The position numbers and the translations under genes are program-made. This document shows, in pieces, positions 25,706 to 33,991 of a stretch of DNA of 64,000 nucleotides (positions are counted from its first letter, which is position 1; every line of letters starts with the position of its first letter). Source of the DNA: Gammaproteobacteria bacterium (GTDB lineage: Bacteria > Gemmatimonadota > Gemmatimonadetes > Longimicrobiales > Gaopeijiaceae). Under the pieces are notes generated by a model, which was not told where the DNA came from, did no database searches, and saw only the letters and a program-made list of their open reading frames with translations. The DNA lies in contig JAPPJO010000017.1 in the NCBI GenBank assembly GCA_028820325.1, positions 1 through 64,000 on the forward strand, written 5' to 3'.

Positions 25706-26419
25706 TCAGGCTCCCCGCGTCGGCACCTCGCGGAACGGCAGCGACGGCGAACCGAAGGTGATCTCCTGAACGGCCTTCACGCTGCGGCCCCCGTAGCGGA
25801 ACGGGATCACCAGACGGAACGGAGCGCCGTTCACGGGGGGCAGCGGCTCATCGTTGAGCATCCATACGAGCATCGTCTGGCGATGACGCATGGTGGGGAC
25901 TTCCTCGTCCGTATAGTAGCCGTCGTGCGAGATGATGCGGCAGTAGTGCGCCGTGGGCGCCAGGCCGATCATGTCCAGGACGTCGTTGAAACGGACGCCG
26001 GTCCACTTGGCGATGCCGGTGGGCCGGGGCGCGCCGCACTGGAGCAGCGTCACCATGGAGTGCCGGGGCAGGTCCGCCAGGTCGTCGTAGCGCAGGGTGC
26101 CGTGCAGCCGGGACAGCCGGCTCGCGGCGATGCGGATGCTGGCGGTGCGGTAGTCGAGGTCGGTGTCGGGCGCCTCGCCCCCGGTATAACGGTAGATGAC
26201 GCCGTCGATGGGGCCGGCGGATCCAGGGGGATGCTCGGGGGCGGAGCCGTCGGCATTCAGCGGCAGATCGGCGCGTGTGCGGATCTCGCCCTCCACCAGC
26301 CGATCCGGGAACTCCTGAGCTTCCTGCGCAAGGACCCGGTCGGGCTTCACCACCCCCATGGAAAGGCCGGCGACGGCCGTCCCCGATACCTTGATCGCGT
26401 CGCGTCGTGTGAGCTTCAT
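25706..26419 (-). CDS. Tat-exported molybdopterin oxidoreductase, sulfite-oxidase fold
   Basis: A 237-residue protein with a twin-arginine-type leader (TRRDAIKVSG) and cleavage likely near VLAQEA, so it is exported folded with its cofactor. The body matches the oxidoreductase molybdopterin-binding domain (SUOX/YedY type): the conserved Cys lies in LLQCGAPRP, then GIAKWTGVRFNDVLDMIGL, and HDGYYT with MRHRQTMLVWMLN. It lacks a heme domain and a dimerisation domain, so it is closer to YedY-like single-domain proteins. ATG 26419 has GGGAGG upstream. It follows the porin gene by 118 nt on the same strand. The substrate is unknown; known relatives repair oxidised methionine or oxidise sulfite. Confidence 0.85.
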   Translation of the reverse strand: MKLTRRDAIKVSGTAVAGLSMGVVKPDRVLAQEAQEFPDRLVEGEIRTRADLPLNADGSAPEHPPGSAGPIDGVIYRYTGGEAPDTDLDYRTASIRIAASRLSRLHGTLRYDDLADLPRHSMVTLLQCGAPRPTGIAKWTGVRFNDVLDMIGLAPTAHYCRIISHDGYYTDEEVPTMRHRQTMLVWMLNDEPLPPVNGAPFRLVIPFRYGGRSVKAVQEITFGSPSLPFREVPTRGA

Positions 26420-26537
26420 GGGTGCCTCCCGGGCATAGCGTTGGTGAGCCTGTCGGACAGGGTCAACGTAGGTGGCGCGAGACGGGCCCACAAGCGAGTT
26501 CCCGGGCTCGCGCGACGCCCGAACGACGGGCGCGACG

Positions 26538-27905
26538 TCAGAACGAGACTGTCGTCTGCGCGTAGAAGTAGGTAGGGTCGCTCTTGTCCGCGCTCGCCGG
26601 CAGATCTCCCGCAAACAGGTGTGCTCCCCCGGCCTGGAACCGGAGGCGGCCCGGCCGCACGTCCCAGCGCACCCGGAACTCCACCTGGTTGCCGATGTGG
26701 CTTTGCGCCTGGCCCGCAGGACTCGAGATGTCCGCGACCAGCCAGGCGTCGCTGACCGTGGCCAGCCAGTAGGCCCGCAAGGCCACGAACGTCTCCACGC
26801 CCGCGCCCGGCGTCAGGCTCAGGTGCGCACCGGGGGAGCTGATGTTGGTCCGGGGAACCAGCCCGTAGATGCCGCTGGGCCCGAAGTCGCCGCTGCGGGA
26901 GCCGAACAGGCCGCTGAAGCGGTTGTTCTGCCCGTCCGTGGGATCCCTGTCCCCGCTCGCATAGTCGTATTGCAGCTTGAGCCGCGGAGCACCGGGAGCC
27001 GCGAAGGTATAGCCCGCCTCGATGTGGAAATACCGTGCGCGATGATCCAGGTCCGTCGTCGCCGACTTCGACATGCGGGACCGGCCGAGCTGGAAGATCG
27101 ACTCGAACTGGTAGTCGAAGCTGGCCTCCGCCGCAGGACGATGGAGTCGCGCGCCGAGCGTGTGGAAGTCCCGGTCGGCGGTACGCCGTCCCGGGCTGTC
27201 GCTTTCGTCGAGCCCGAAGTAGTAGAACTCGCCCTCGTCGCCCCAGGGAAGGCCGGCCGGCGAGTAGTGGACGCCCCAGAAGCGCACGTTGCCGGACTCG
27301 GTGTCGAACTTGGGCCGATTCTCCAGGATGTCCCCGGACACCTGGCGCTGCACCGGGAAGGTGAAGAACGTGCGCAGTCTGCTGTCGTCGGGACCCGTCC
27401 ACTGCCAGTCGACGCCGGTAAAGGCGTACGAGACGTTGGTGAAGTTGTCGCGCGCGATCAGGCGGCGGCTGCCGATGTCCATGGTGACGCGCCCGCCCCG
27501 CAGCACGCTGCTGCTCCCTTCCGCGAGGAGGTTGTCGACCGGGACCTCCACATAGGCCTGCAGCAGGTCCACGGGGTTGACGATGCTGGTCGACAGCGGC
27601 GTCTCCGCGTCCGCCAACTCCGTGCGCGCGTCCTGGAATTCCGTGCTCACGCGGAATCGGCCAGCGTCCAGTTCCACCGCCGCCAGGGTGCGGAAGACAA
27701 GCAGCCGGTCATCGCTGCTCCGGCCGGCCCGGAACTGGTTGTTCAGGTGCTCGTAGCGGGTCCGGTGCTCCACGGAGAACGAGACGGCAGGTGTCAGCTC
27801 CGGCGGTTGCTGTCCGCCGGCGGGGTCTTCGGCTGCCTCTCCGTTGGTCTCGCCGCCCGGAACGGCCTGAAGCGCGATCGCCAGTACTGCGGCAAAGGGT
27901 ACCAA
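26538..27905 (-). CDS. Outer-membrane porin, alginate-export-family-like
   Basis: A 455-residue protein with a short signal peptide followed by alternating hydrophobic/polar strands and a terminal Phe (TTVSF), the usual beta-barrel ending. The patterns SFSVEHRTRYEHLNNQF, VDLLQAYVEV and GSRRLIARDNFTNVSYAF resemble the alginate-export (AlgE-like) porin family; many members are general or aromatic-compound channels, so alginate transport is not implied. The start is TTG 27905 with a strong GAGGAGGTGAG site; no ATG gives a signal peptide. It precedes the molybdopterin gene by 118 nt and may share its transcript. Confidence 0.8.
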   Translation of the reverse strand: MVPFAAVLAIALQAVPGGETNGEAAEDPAGGQQPPELTPAVSFSVEHRTRYEHLNNQFRAGRSSDDRLLVFRTLAAVELDAGRFRVSTEFQDARTELADAETPLSTSIVNPVDLLQAYVEVPVDNLLAEGSSSVLRGGRVTMDIGSRRLIARDNFTNVSYAFTGVDWQWTGPDDSRLRTFFTFPVQRQVSGDILENRPKFDTESGNVRFWGVHYSPAGLPWGDEGEFYYFGLDESDSPGRRTADRDFHTLGARLHRPAAEASFDYQFESIFQLGRSRMSKSATTDLDHRARYFHIEAGYTFAAPGAPRLKLQYDYASGDRDPTDGQNNRFSGLFGSRSGDFGPSGIYGLVPRTNISSPGAHLSLTPGAGVETFVALRAYWLATVSDAWLVADISSPAGQAQSHIGNQVEFRVRWDVRPGRLRFQAGGAHLFAGDLPASADKSDPTYFYAQTTVSF

Positions 27906-28067
27906 GGTGTCTCACCTCCTCGCAACGACGTAGCCCGGAATGTGCTATCATCCGGTTTTTCAACGGGTTAGCAGCCACCAGAAGGAATCCCTGTCGTCGG
28001 TGGCGCCCGGATCCGCAACGAAGTTCGTTCCCAGGCCGCACCCAGGTCAATGAGGTCCGGCGCCCGT

Positions 28068-28113
28068 TCTGTAACGATGCAGGCACGGTGTGACTGCCTG
28101 TCTGTAACGATGC
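28068..28113. repeat. 13-bp direct repeats flanking an inverted repeat
   Basis: TCTGTAACGATGC occurs at 28068-28080 and 28101-28113, 33 bp apart (about three helical turns). Between them CAGGCA (28080-28085) and TGCCTG (28095-28100) form a 6-bp inverted repeat. It lies between the 3' end of hemY and the 5' end of the porin gene, within 265 non-coding nt. It may be an operator for the porin or a transcript-end structure. No protein is known for it. Confidence 0.45.
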
Positions 28114-28170
28114 GGAAACAGGCCAACTCGGAGGCACCGGCCGCGCAGCGGTTCTGGGGCGATGGCGCGC

Positions 28171-29499
28171 CTACCGCCGGTCCCGGTCAAGGCTCGCGGC
28201 CAGCGCTCGGGCCCGCGCAAATCGTCCCGTCAGGCCCGGGCGGCTCTCCCAGTTGGCAGTGACGTGGAGCCCCGGCGGCAGCCGGACCCCCGCGAGGGCC
28301 GACCACGACGTATCCCATGCGGGCATGGACGGACGCGCGACTCCCAGTGGCTCGGCGCCGTACCCGGTGCAGCGCTCGAATTCGGAGGCGGCCCGGACGC
28401 CCAGCGCCTCGTTCGTGCGGGCTTCCATCAACCTCCCGCGCGCGGCGGCGGAGTTGCCCATCGAGCCGGATGGCGCGCCACGCGGCTGGGCCGGATGGGC
28501 AAGATAGGCGGTGTACACCCCGTTGCGGTCCGGTCGCCCCCCTCCCCCGCCGAACAGGCAGTGGCTGAAGGTCACGCCGCGCAGCGCGCGCGGCTCCGCC
28601 AGCGACACCTGGAAGCCGATCCCCCGAAGGTGGGTGTCGGCGCGCAGGTGCACGACCGCGAGCGGATTGTAGCGGAGGCCACCGATGCGGGCGGACGTGT
28701 CCGGTGCGATCTGGGCGATCAGCCCGGCTGCCACCGGCGCCGGGACCGCGAGCACCACCTGCTCCGCCGGCAGCGTCTCGTCGTCCAGCACGACCGACCA
28801 GCCGCCGAGTCGCGGTTCGATGGCGCGGACCGGGGCGTTCAGGCGCACCCGCTCGCCGAGGGCACGGGCAAGTGCGCGCGGCACGCTCTCCATCCCGTCG
28901 GCGAAGGAACAGATGCGGGGCGCGCGCGGGGCGCGGCGGAGGAGGCGGGAGAGCACCAGGCTCCGCCCGATCCCCATATCGCGCAACAGTCCGGCCAGCG
29001 ACAGTCCCACGACCATGTCCCCGGGGTCGGTCCCGTAGAGACCTCCATAGAGTGGACCCACGACGTGCTCGTACAGCTCGCGCCCCAGCTTGCGGGAGAA
29101 GAACCCGGCCACTCGCTCGCCTTCGCGCGCTCCGGATGTGAGGGGCTCGAGCATCGCGCGAAGCTTCCCGCGCCAGCTTACGGCATCGGACCTCAGCAGG
29201 CCCTGCATGGAAAGGGGCACACGGCGAAGCCTGCCGTCCCGGTAGATGAAGAAGTCGAGGTCTCGGGGCGCCAGGATGAGCGATTCGCCCAGCGCCAGCT
29301 CGTCCACCAGAGCTGCGAACGGCGCGGTGAGGCGGGCCCGCTGGGGGCCGTTCTCGAGGAGCAGCCCGTCCACGCGCTTGCTGCTCACGATTCCGCCGGG
29401 ACGGTCTTCGGCCTCGAACACGACGCATTCGCGCCCCCTTCGGACCAGCTCGCGGCCCAGGGCGAGGCCGCTCATGCCCCCGCCGACGATCGCGATCAA
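28171..29499 (-). CDS. hemY: Coproporphyrinogen III oxidase, HemY type (CgoX)
   Basis: A 442-residue FAD enzyme with the N-terminal dinucleotide motif IAIVGGGMSGLALG and the family ending VTANWESRPGLTG. The TTG start at 29499 overlaps the hemH stop as TTGA, giving translational coupling; no Shine-Dalgarno is needed or seen. HemY-type enzymes take six electrons from a porphyrinogen ring using O2. Because hemQ is in the same operon, the substrate is most likely coproporphyrinogen III, giving coproporphyrin III for the ferrochelatase. The family name is firm; the substrate is inferred from pathway context. Confidence 0.87.
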   Translation of the reverse strand: MIAIVGGGMSGLALGRELVRRGRECVVFEAEDRPGGIVSSKRVDGLLLENGPQRARLTAPFAALVDELALGESLILAPRDLDFFIYRDGRLRRVPLSMQGLLRSDAVSWRGKLRAMLEPLTSGAREGERVAGFFSRKLGRELYEHVVGPLYGGLYGTDPGDMVVGLSLAGLLRDMGIGRSLVLSRLLRRAPRAPRICSFADGMESVPRALARALGERVRLNAPVRAIEPRLGGWSVVLDDETLPAEQVVLAVPAPVAAGLIAQIAPDTSARIGGLRYNPLAVVHLRADTHLRGIGFQVSLAEPRALRGVTFSHCLFGGGGGRPDRNGVYTAYLAHPAQPRGAPSGSMGNSAAARGRLMEARTNEALGVRAASEFERCTGYGAEPLGVARPSMPAWDTSWSALAGVRLPPGLHVTANWESRPGLTGRFARARALAASLDRDRR

Positions 29500-30635
29500 G
29501 GAGGGTGATGGGCGGTGGGCGGGCGGGCGGAGCCGTGATCCGGCCGGGAGCCTGGTGCGGCCCTGGAGTCCGGCTTGATGTACGGGCTCGGAGCGAGGTC
29601 GCGCGCGCCGTTCGTGCACCAGGTGCCCGGTACCGGCCGGCAGCGGCAGGGCGCCAGCGCCGGATCCTCCGCCGAGGACTGGCCCAGCGCCTGACCCACG
29701 AGATCCGCGAGCACGCCTGCGAAGCGGGGATCGTCGTGGGGCACCGGCACCCGGTAGATCTCCTTGCCCATCGCCTCCACCGCTTCACGCAGCTCGCGGT
29801 CCAGTTCGTCGAGGGTCTCCGACTGCTCGTGGATGAAACTGACGGCGTCCACCACCAGGCGCCGCTCCGCCAGCGTCTCGATGCGCTCCTCGTTGTCCGG
29901 CCAGGTCCAGGCGATGCGCCGGTTGGTGTGGTTCTGGAAGCCGACGGCGAACCGGTCGCCGACGCCCAGCGCTTCGGCGATCTCCCCGCAGTGCTCCTCG
30001 ACGTAGCGGTCGTAGCGGTTGCCGTCGAGGATGTATTTCACGGGCGTCCCGTGGGCGGAGAAATAGAGAATCGTGTCCGGATCCGAGAGGTCGAGCGCGT
30101 TCTCGCGCACGAAGGCGCGGATGTGTTCGGCTCTGAGCGCCCGGTATCCCGGATGCCGGTGCCAGCCGCCGACGCCGATGAAGGGCACGTCCCAGTCCAG
30201 TTCGTCGAGGGCGGCGCGAACCGAGTCGAGGGCGGCGACGGTCGTGGAATGACCGCACATGGGGTAGACCGGTAGTCCCACCAGCACATCCGCCCGCCCC
30301 TCTCGCGCGCTGGCCACGCCGTCGCGGATGAAGGGCGGCGTGAACTGGAAGACGGCCTCGATGCGGGCATCCATGCCGCGCGCGGTCAACGTGTCCCCCA
30401 GCGCATCGGCCTGGGCACGGGCCTGCGTGTCCAGGGGCGAGCCGCCGATGGCGCGGTAGGCTTCCACGAGGTGGGGGGCCCGGGCGGCGGCGAGCTGGGC
30501 GGCGCGGGCGCGGGCGGAGCGGTCGCTTTCCAGATCGGCGTTCTGAAGGAAGATGCGCTCGAGGAAGGGGGTAACCTCTTCCAGCACCGGTTCGGCCGGT
30601 TCGCCGAAGTTGATCAGAAGGACCGCGATTCTCAG
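29496..30635 (-). CDS. hemH: Ferrochelatase (coproporphyrin ferrochelatase), CTG start
   Basis: A 379-residue ferrochelatase. Motifs: IAVLLINFGEP at the N-terminus, YPMCGHSTT, the catalytic His in FSAHGTP, WTWPDNEERIE, and the conserved Glu in IHEQSETLDELD. It inserts Fe(II) into (copro)porphyrin. The C-terminus extends past the catalytic fold with CRCRPVPGTWC, perhaps ligands of an iron-sulfur cluster as in some actinobacterial enzymes. No ATG, GTG or TTG lies in frame near the true N-terminus; CTG 30635 sits 5 nt after a perfect GGAGGTG, so CTG is the likely start. An ATG further up, overlapping hemE, would add an unrelated leader of about 40 residues. Confidence 0.88.
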   Translation of the reverse strand: MRIAVLLINFGEPAEPVLEEVTPFLERIFLQNADLESDRSARARAAQLAAARAPHLVEAYRAIGGSPLDTQARAQADALGDTLTARGMDARIEAVFQFTPPFIRDGVASAREGRADVLVGLPVYPMCGHSTTVAALDSVRAALDELDWDVPFIGVGGWHRHPGYRALRAEHIRAFVRENALDLSDPDTILYFSAHGTPVKYILDGNRYDRYVEEHCGEIAEALGVGDRFAVGFQNHTNRRIAWTWPDNEERIETLAERRLVVDAVSFIHEQSETLDELDRELREAVEAMGKEIYRVPVPHDDPRFAGVLADLVGQALGQSSAEDPALAPCRCRPVPGTWCTNGARDLAPSPYIKPDSRAAPGSRPDHGSARPPTAHHPP

Positions 30636-30640
30636 GGCGT

Positions 30641-30647
30641 CACCTCC
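30641..30647 (-). promoter_or_regulatory. Strong Shine-Dalgarno fixing a CTG start for hemH
   Basis: On the minus strand GGAGGTG is followed after 5 nt by CTG (30633-30635) and then the conserved ferrochelatase N-terminus. The overlapping GTG inside the site is out of frame and meets a stop after three codons. This placement makes CTG the best start despite its rarity. Confidence 0.65.
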
Positions 30648-30699
30648 GGTTGCCTGCCCGGGGCCTGCTGCCCGGGGCCCTCCATGCGTCCCATCGGAA

Positions 30700-31749
30700 C
30701 TAGTCCGCGCCCGTCCGGCCGCGCTCGTGGACATGGTCGACCAGGCGGGCGACCTGGTCGGGGTCGGTGCGCCGGTCGATCCCGTGCCCCAGGCTGAAGA
30801 TGTGCCCCGCCAGGCCTTCCGCTTCGGCAAGCACGGCATCCGCCGCGCGCCTGAGCGCATGCGGGCGCCCGAAGAGTTCGGCGGGATCGAGGTTGCCCTG
30901 CAGGGCGCGCCCGCCACCCAGCAGCCGGTCGGCCCTCGAGAGCGGCAGGGTCCAGTCGATGGCAACCACATCGACGTCGAGTCCCCGCATCGAGCGCAGC
31001 AGCGGCCCGCCGCGGTTGGGGAAGTAGATGATGGGGCAGTCCGTCGCGGCCCGGACTGTTGCGAATGTCCGGGTCAGCACGGGGTGGATGAAGCGCATGT
31101 AGCTGTCCGGGCCGAGCATGCCGATCCAGGAGTCGAAAAGCATGACCGCGTTCGCGCCGGCCTCAGCCTGGGCCACCAGATAGCGGGCCATCGAGCGTCC
31201 GAGCGTGTGGAGCAGGGCCAGCGAGGCCTCCGGTTCGCGGCGCAGGAAGCTGCGGGCGGTCATGAAGTCCTTGGAGCCGCCCCCTTCGACCAGATAGCAG
31301 AAGAGGGTGAACGGAGCTCCGGCGAAGCCGATGAGCGCGGCCTCCGGGCGGAGTTCGGCGCGGACCGCGCGGATCGCCTCCAGGACGAATGGAACCCCTT
31401 CCTCCGGGACCAGTTCGCGCACCGCGCGCGCAGCTTCAGGCGTGCGCACGGGATCGGGAAGCACGGGACCGGGCGCGAACTTCACCTCGACGCCCATCGG
31501 ATCGAGCGGCGTCATGATGTCGCTGAAGAGGATGGAGGCGTCCATCGCGAAGCGCTCCATCGGTTGCAGCGTGATGCGCGCCGCGATTTCCGGAGTGCGT
31601 GTCGCCGTGATGAAGTCGACCTTGCGGCGCAGTTTCCGGTACTCCGGCAGGTAGCGCCCCGCCTGGCGCATGATCCAGATGGGCGTGTGGGGCACCGGCC
31701 GGCCGCGGGCGGCACGCTCGAAGACTGTGGCGTTGTCGGATCCGTTCAT
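30700..31749 (-). CDS. hemE: Uroporphyrinogen decarboxylase
   Basis: A 349-residue cytoplasmic enzyme converting uroporphyrinogen III to coproporphyrinogen III. Signatures: PIWIMRQAGRYLPEYR near the N-terminus, FSDIMTPLDPMG, GFAGAPFTLFCYLVEG, and the C-terminal LGHGIDRRTDPDQVARLVDHV. Length matches the family. ATG 31749 overlaps the hemL stop as ATGA, and hemH follows after 64 nt. It is the branch-point enzyme just before the HemY/HemH/HemQ steps. Confidence 0.96.
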   Translation of the reverse strand: MNGSDNATVFERAARGRPVPHTPIWIMRQAGRYLPEYRKLRRKVDFITATRTPEIAARITLQPMERFAMDASILFSDIMTPLDPMGVEVKFAPGPVLPDPVRTPEAARAVRELVPEEGVPFVLEAIRAVRAELRPEAALIGFAGAPFTLFCYLVEGGGSKDFMTARSFLRREPEASLALLHTLGRSMARYLVAQAEAGANAVMLFDSWIGMLGPDSYMRFIHPVLTRTFATVRAATDCPIIYFPNRGGPLLRSMRGLDVDVVAIDWTLPLSRADRLLGGGRALQGNLDPAELFGRPHALRRAADAVLAEAEGLAGHIFSLGHGIDRRTDPDQVARLVDHVHERGRTGAD

Positions 31750-33044
31750 CCTGCCTGGGCGTCCATCCGATGGATGATCTCGGCGGCCGCTTGCAGCGCG
31801 CGCGCGATCTCGGGCTCCTCGTGCGCCGCCGACCAGAACCAGGCTTCGAAGGAGCTGGGGGGCAGATAGATGCCGCGATCGAGCATGCCGTGGAAGAGCC
31901 GGTTGAACCGGTCGCTCGATGACGCTTCGGAGGACGGCCAGTCCACGACGGGCGACTCGGAGAAAAAGAGGGACCCCATCGCGCCGACACGGTTCCAGCG
32001 GATGGACACCCGGGCATGCGCGCCGATCTCGGCGAAACCGCGGTCGAGGAGGCGGCCCAGGTGTTCGGTGTGGTCGTAGATTTCGGGATGCGCCGCGAGG
32101 TGGCGCATCGCTGCCAGTCCCGCGGCCATGGCCAGCGGGTTGCCGGAGAGGGTGCCGGCCTGGTAGACCGGCCCGTCGGGGGCGATCTCGCGCATCAGCT
32201 CCCCGCGGCCCCCGTATGCGCCCACCGGGAGCCCGCCGCCGATAACCTTGCCGAGGGTGGTGAGGTCCGGAGTGACATCGTAGCGCCCTTGCGCGCCGGT
32301 GAGCCCCACGCGGAAGCCTGTCATCACCTCGTCGAAGATCAGCAGGGCGCCGTGCCGGGTGCAGAGGTCACGCAGGCCGGCCAGGAACCCGTCAGCGGGG
32401 GGAACGCATCCCATGTTGCCCGCCACCGGTTCCACGATGACCGCGGCAACGCCCGCCTCCGAGGCGGAGAAGCAGTCCTCCACCGATGCGAGGTCGTTGA
32501 ATTGGGCGATGGAGGTTTGCCGGGCGGTTGCCGGGGGCACGCCGGGGCTGGAGGGCACGCCCAGTGTTGCCGCCCCCGACCCCGCAGCCACGAGGAAGGC
32601 GTCCGCATGCCCGTGGTAGCCGCCCCTGAACTTGACGATCCGGCTGCGGCCGGTGACCGCGCGCGCCAGGCGGATGGCGCTCATGGTGGCCTCGGTGCCG
32701 GAGTTGACGAAGCGCACCACCTCGATGCCGGGCACGAGTTCGGCGATGAGCTCGGCGATCTCGACTTCGTCGGGCGAAGGCGCTCCGAAGGAAGTGCCGC
32801 GGGTGAGAGCGCGCGCAGCAGCATCGCGCACCTCCGGGTGGTCGTGTCCCAGGATCGCCACCCCCCACGACCCCATGAAGTCGAGATAGCGGTTCCGGTC
32901 GGCGTCCTCGAGGTGCGCACCCCGGGCGGAACGGATGAAGCGGGGCACCCCCCCGACCGACTTGAACGCGCGCACCGGGCTGTTGACCCCACCCGGCAGC
33001 ACCCGGCGGGCGCGACCGAACAGCTCCTCGCTGCGGGAGGTCAC
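31746..33044 (-). CDS. hemL: Glutamate-1-semialdehyde 2,1-aminomutase
   Basis: A 432-residue PLP enzyme making 5-aminolevulinate in the C5 pathway. It starts RSEELFGRARRVLPGGVNSP, has FVNSGTEATMSAIRLAR, FDEVMTGFRVG and the PLP lysine in LGKVIGGGLPVGAYGG. Length is typical. The GTG start (33044) overlaps the hemD stop as GTGA, and its own stop overlaps hemE. Partners of the early pathway (glutamyl-tRNA reductase HemA, HemB, HemC) are not in this window. Confidence 0.96.
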   Translation of the reverse strand: MTSRSEELFGRARRVLPGGVNSPVRAFKSVGGVPRFIRSARGAHLEDADRNRYLDFMGSWGVAILGHDHPEVRDAAARALTRGTSFGAPSPDEVEIAELIAELVPGIEVVRFVNSGTEATMSAIRLARAVTGRSRIVKFRGGYHGHADAFLVAAGSGAATLGVPSSPGVPPATARQTSIAQFNDLASVEDCFSASEAGVAAVIVEPVAGNMGCVPPADGFLAGLRDLCTRHGALLIFDEVMTGFRVGLTGAQGRYDVTPDLTTLGKVIGGGLPVGAYGGRGELMREIAPDGPVYQAGTLSGNPLAMAAGLAAMRHLAAHPEIYDHTEHLGRLLDRGFAEIGAHARVSIRWNRVGAMGSLFFSESPVVDWPSSEASSSDRFNRLFHGMLDRGIYLPPSSFEAWFWSAAHEEPEIARALQAAAEIIHRMDAQAG

Positions 33045-33955
33045 GCGCGTGCGTCCGGGTTGGGGGCAGTGGCGCCGAGGGTGTGCGTAGCGCGTCCCAA
33101 ATCCGCATCCGGGCGCCCGGCCGCGCGCAATTGGACCGCCGCCCGCGACGAGGCATGTTCCAAATCGGCATCGCTACGCCCCGAGCCGGGGTTCCCGAGC
33201 AAGTCCACTACCGCCTCGACCATGCCCTCCAGTGTGGCGGTACCCGCCACCCGCGCATTGCCGACCCCCCGGCGGGCGAGCGCCGCGGCGGTCGTGGGGC
33301 CGATACACACGACTGTCAACCCAGCGAGGCAGCCGGCGATCTCCCCGCCCAGAGCGCGGTCCACCGCCTCCACCGCCGACGGGCTGGCAAAGGTGACCGA
33401 GTCCATCCCGGCGGCCAGGTCGCGGCGCATCCGTTCGGCCGGGGGTGGGGTCACCACCGTGCGGTAGGCGTCCACCCGGCTGACGCGGGCCCCCAGCGCG
33501 GTGAATTCCTCCTCCACGGTGGGCGCGGCCCCCGAGGCGGCCGGAAAGAGCACGCGCGCGTCCGCGAGCGGGAAGGTCGCGGCCACCTGAGCGGCCAGGC
33601 CGCGCGCGCCCGGCCCGCGCCCCTCCACCGCGACCGCCCAGCCCGCCTCGGCGGCGGCGCGGGCGGTGGCCGGACCCACCACGGCGACTCGGGGGGTGGG
33701 GGGTGGGCACGTCCCCACGGCCGCCACCGCGCGCGCGCTGGTGAACACCACCCAGTCGAACCGGTCGAGCCGCGCACACGCCGCCTCCAGCGGTCGGGCA
33801 TCGCGCGGCGGGGGGTACTCGGTGGTCGGCCACGCCAGCACTTCCGCCCCCGCCGCCTCCAGCAATGCGCGCAGCCGATCATCCCCCGACGCACTGCGCG
33901 TCGTCACCACCCGCACACGCGCGAGCGGCACCACGCCGGAAACCGGATCCCCCAT
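33041..33955 (-). CDS. hemD: Uroporphyrinogen-III synthase
   Basis: A 304-residue enzyme that closes hydroxymethylbilane with ring-D inversion. The family is poorly conserved, but the landmarks are present: VVTTR at the first strand, FDWVVFTSARAV, VAVVGPATARAA, ARVLFPAASGAA, DAYRTV, MDSVTFASPSAVEA and VCIGPTTAAAL. The last 50 residues are a charged extension beyond the usual end. ATG 33955 lies 36 nt after the hemQ stop. Operon position between hemQ and hemL supports the call. Confidence 0.9.
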   Translation of the reverse strand: MGDPVSGVVPLARVRVVTTRSASGDDRLRALLEAAGAEVLAWPTTEYPPPRDARPLEAACARLDRFDWVVFTSARAVAAVGTCPPPTPRVAVVGPATARAAAEAGWAVAVEGRGPGARGLAAQVAATFPLADARVLFPAASGAAPTVEEEFTALGARVSRVDAYRTVVTPPPAERMRRDLAAGMDSVTFASPSAVEAVDRALGGEIAGCLAGLTVVCIGPTTAAALARRGVGNARVAGTATLEGMVEAVVDLLGNPGSGRSDADLEHASSRAAVQLRAAGRPDADLGRATHTLGATAPNPDARA

Positions 33956-33991
33956 GCGCCCTATCGCCCCATCCCCCTGCGTCGAGTCACG

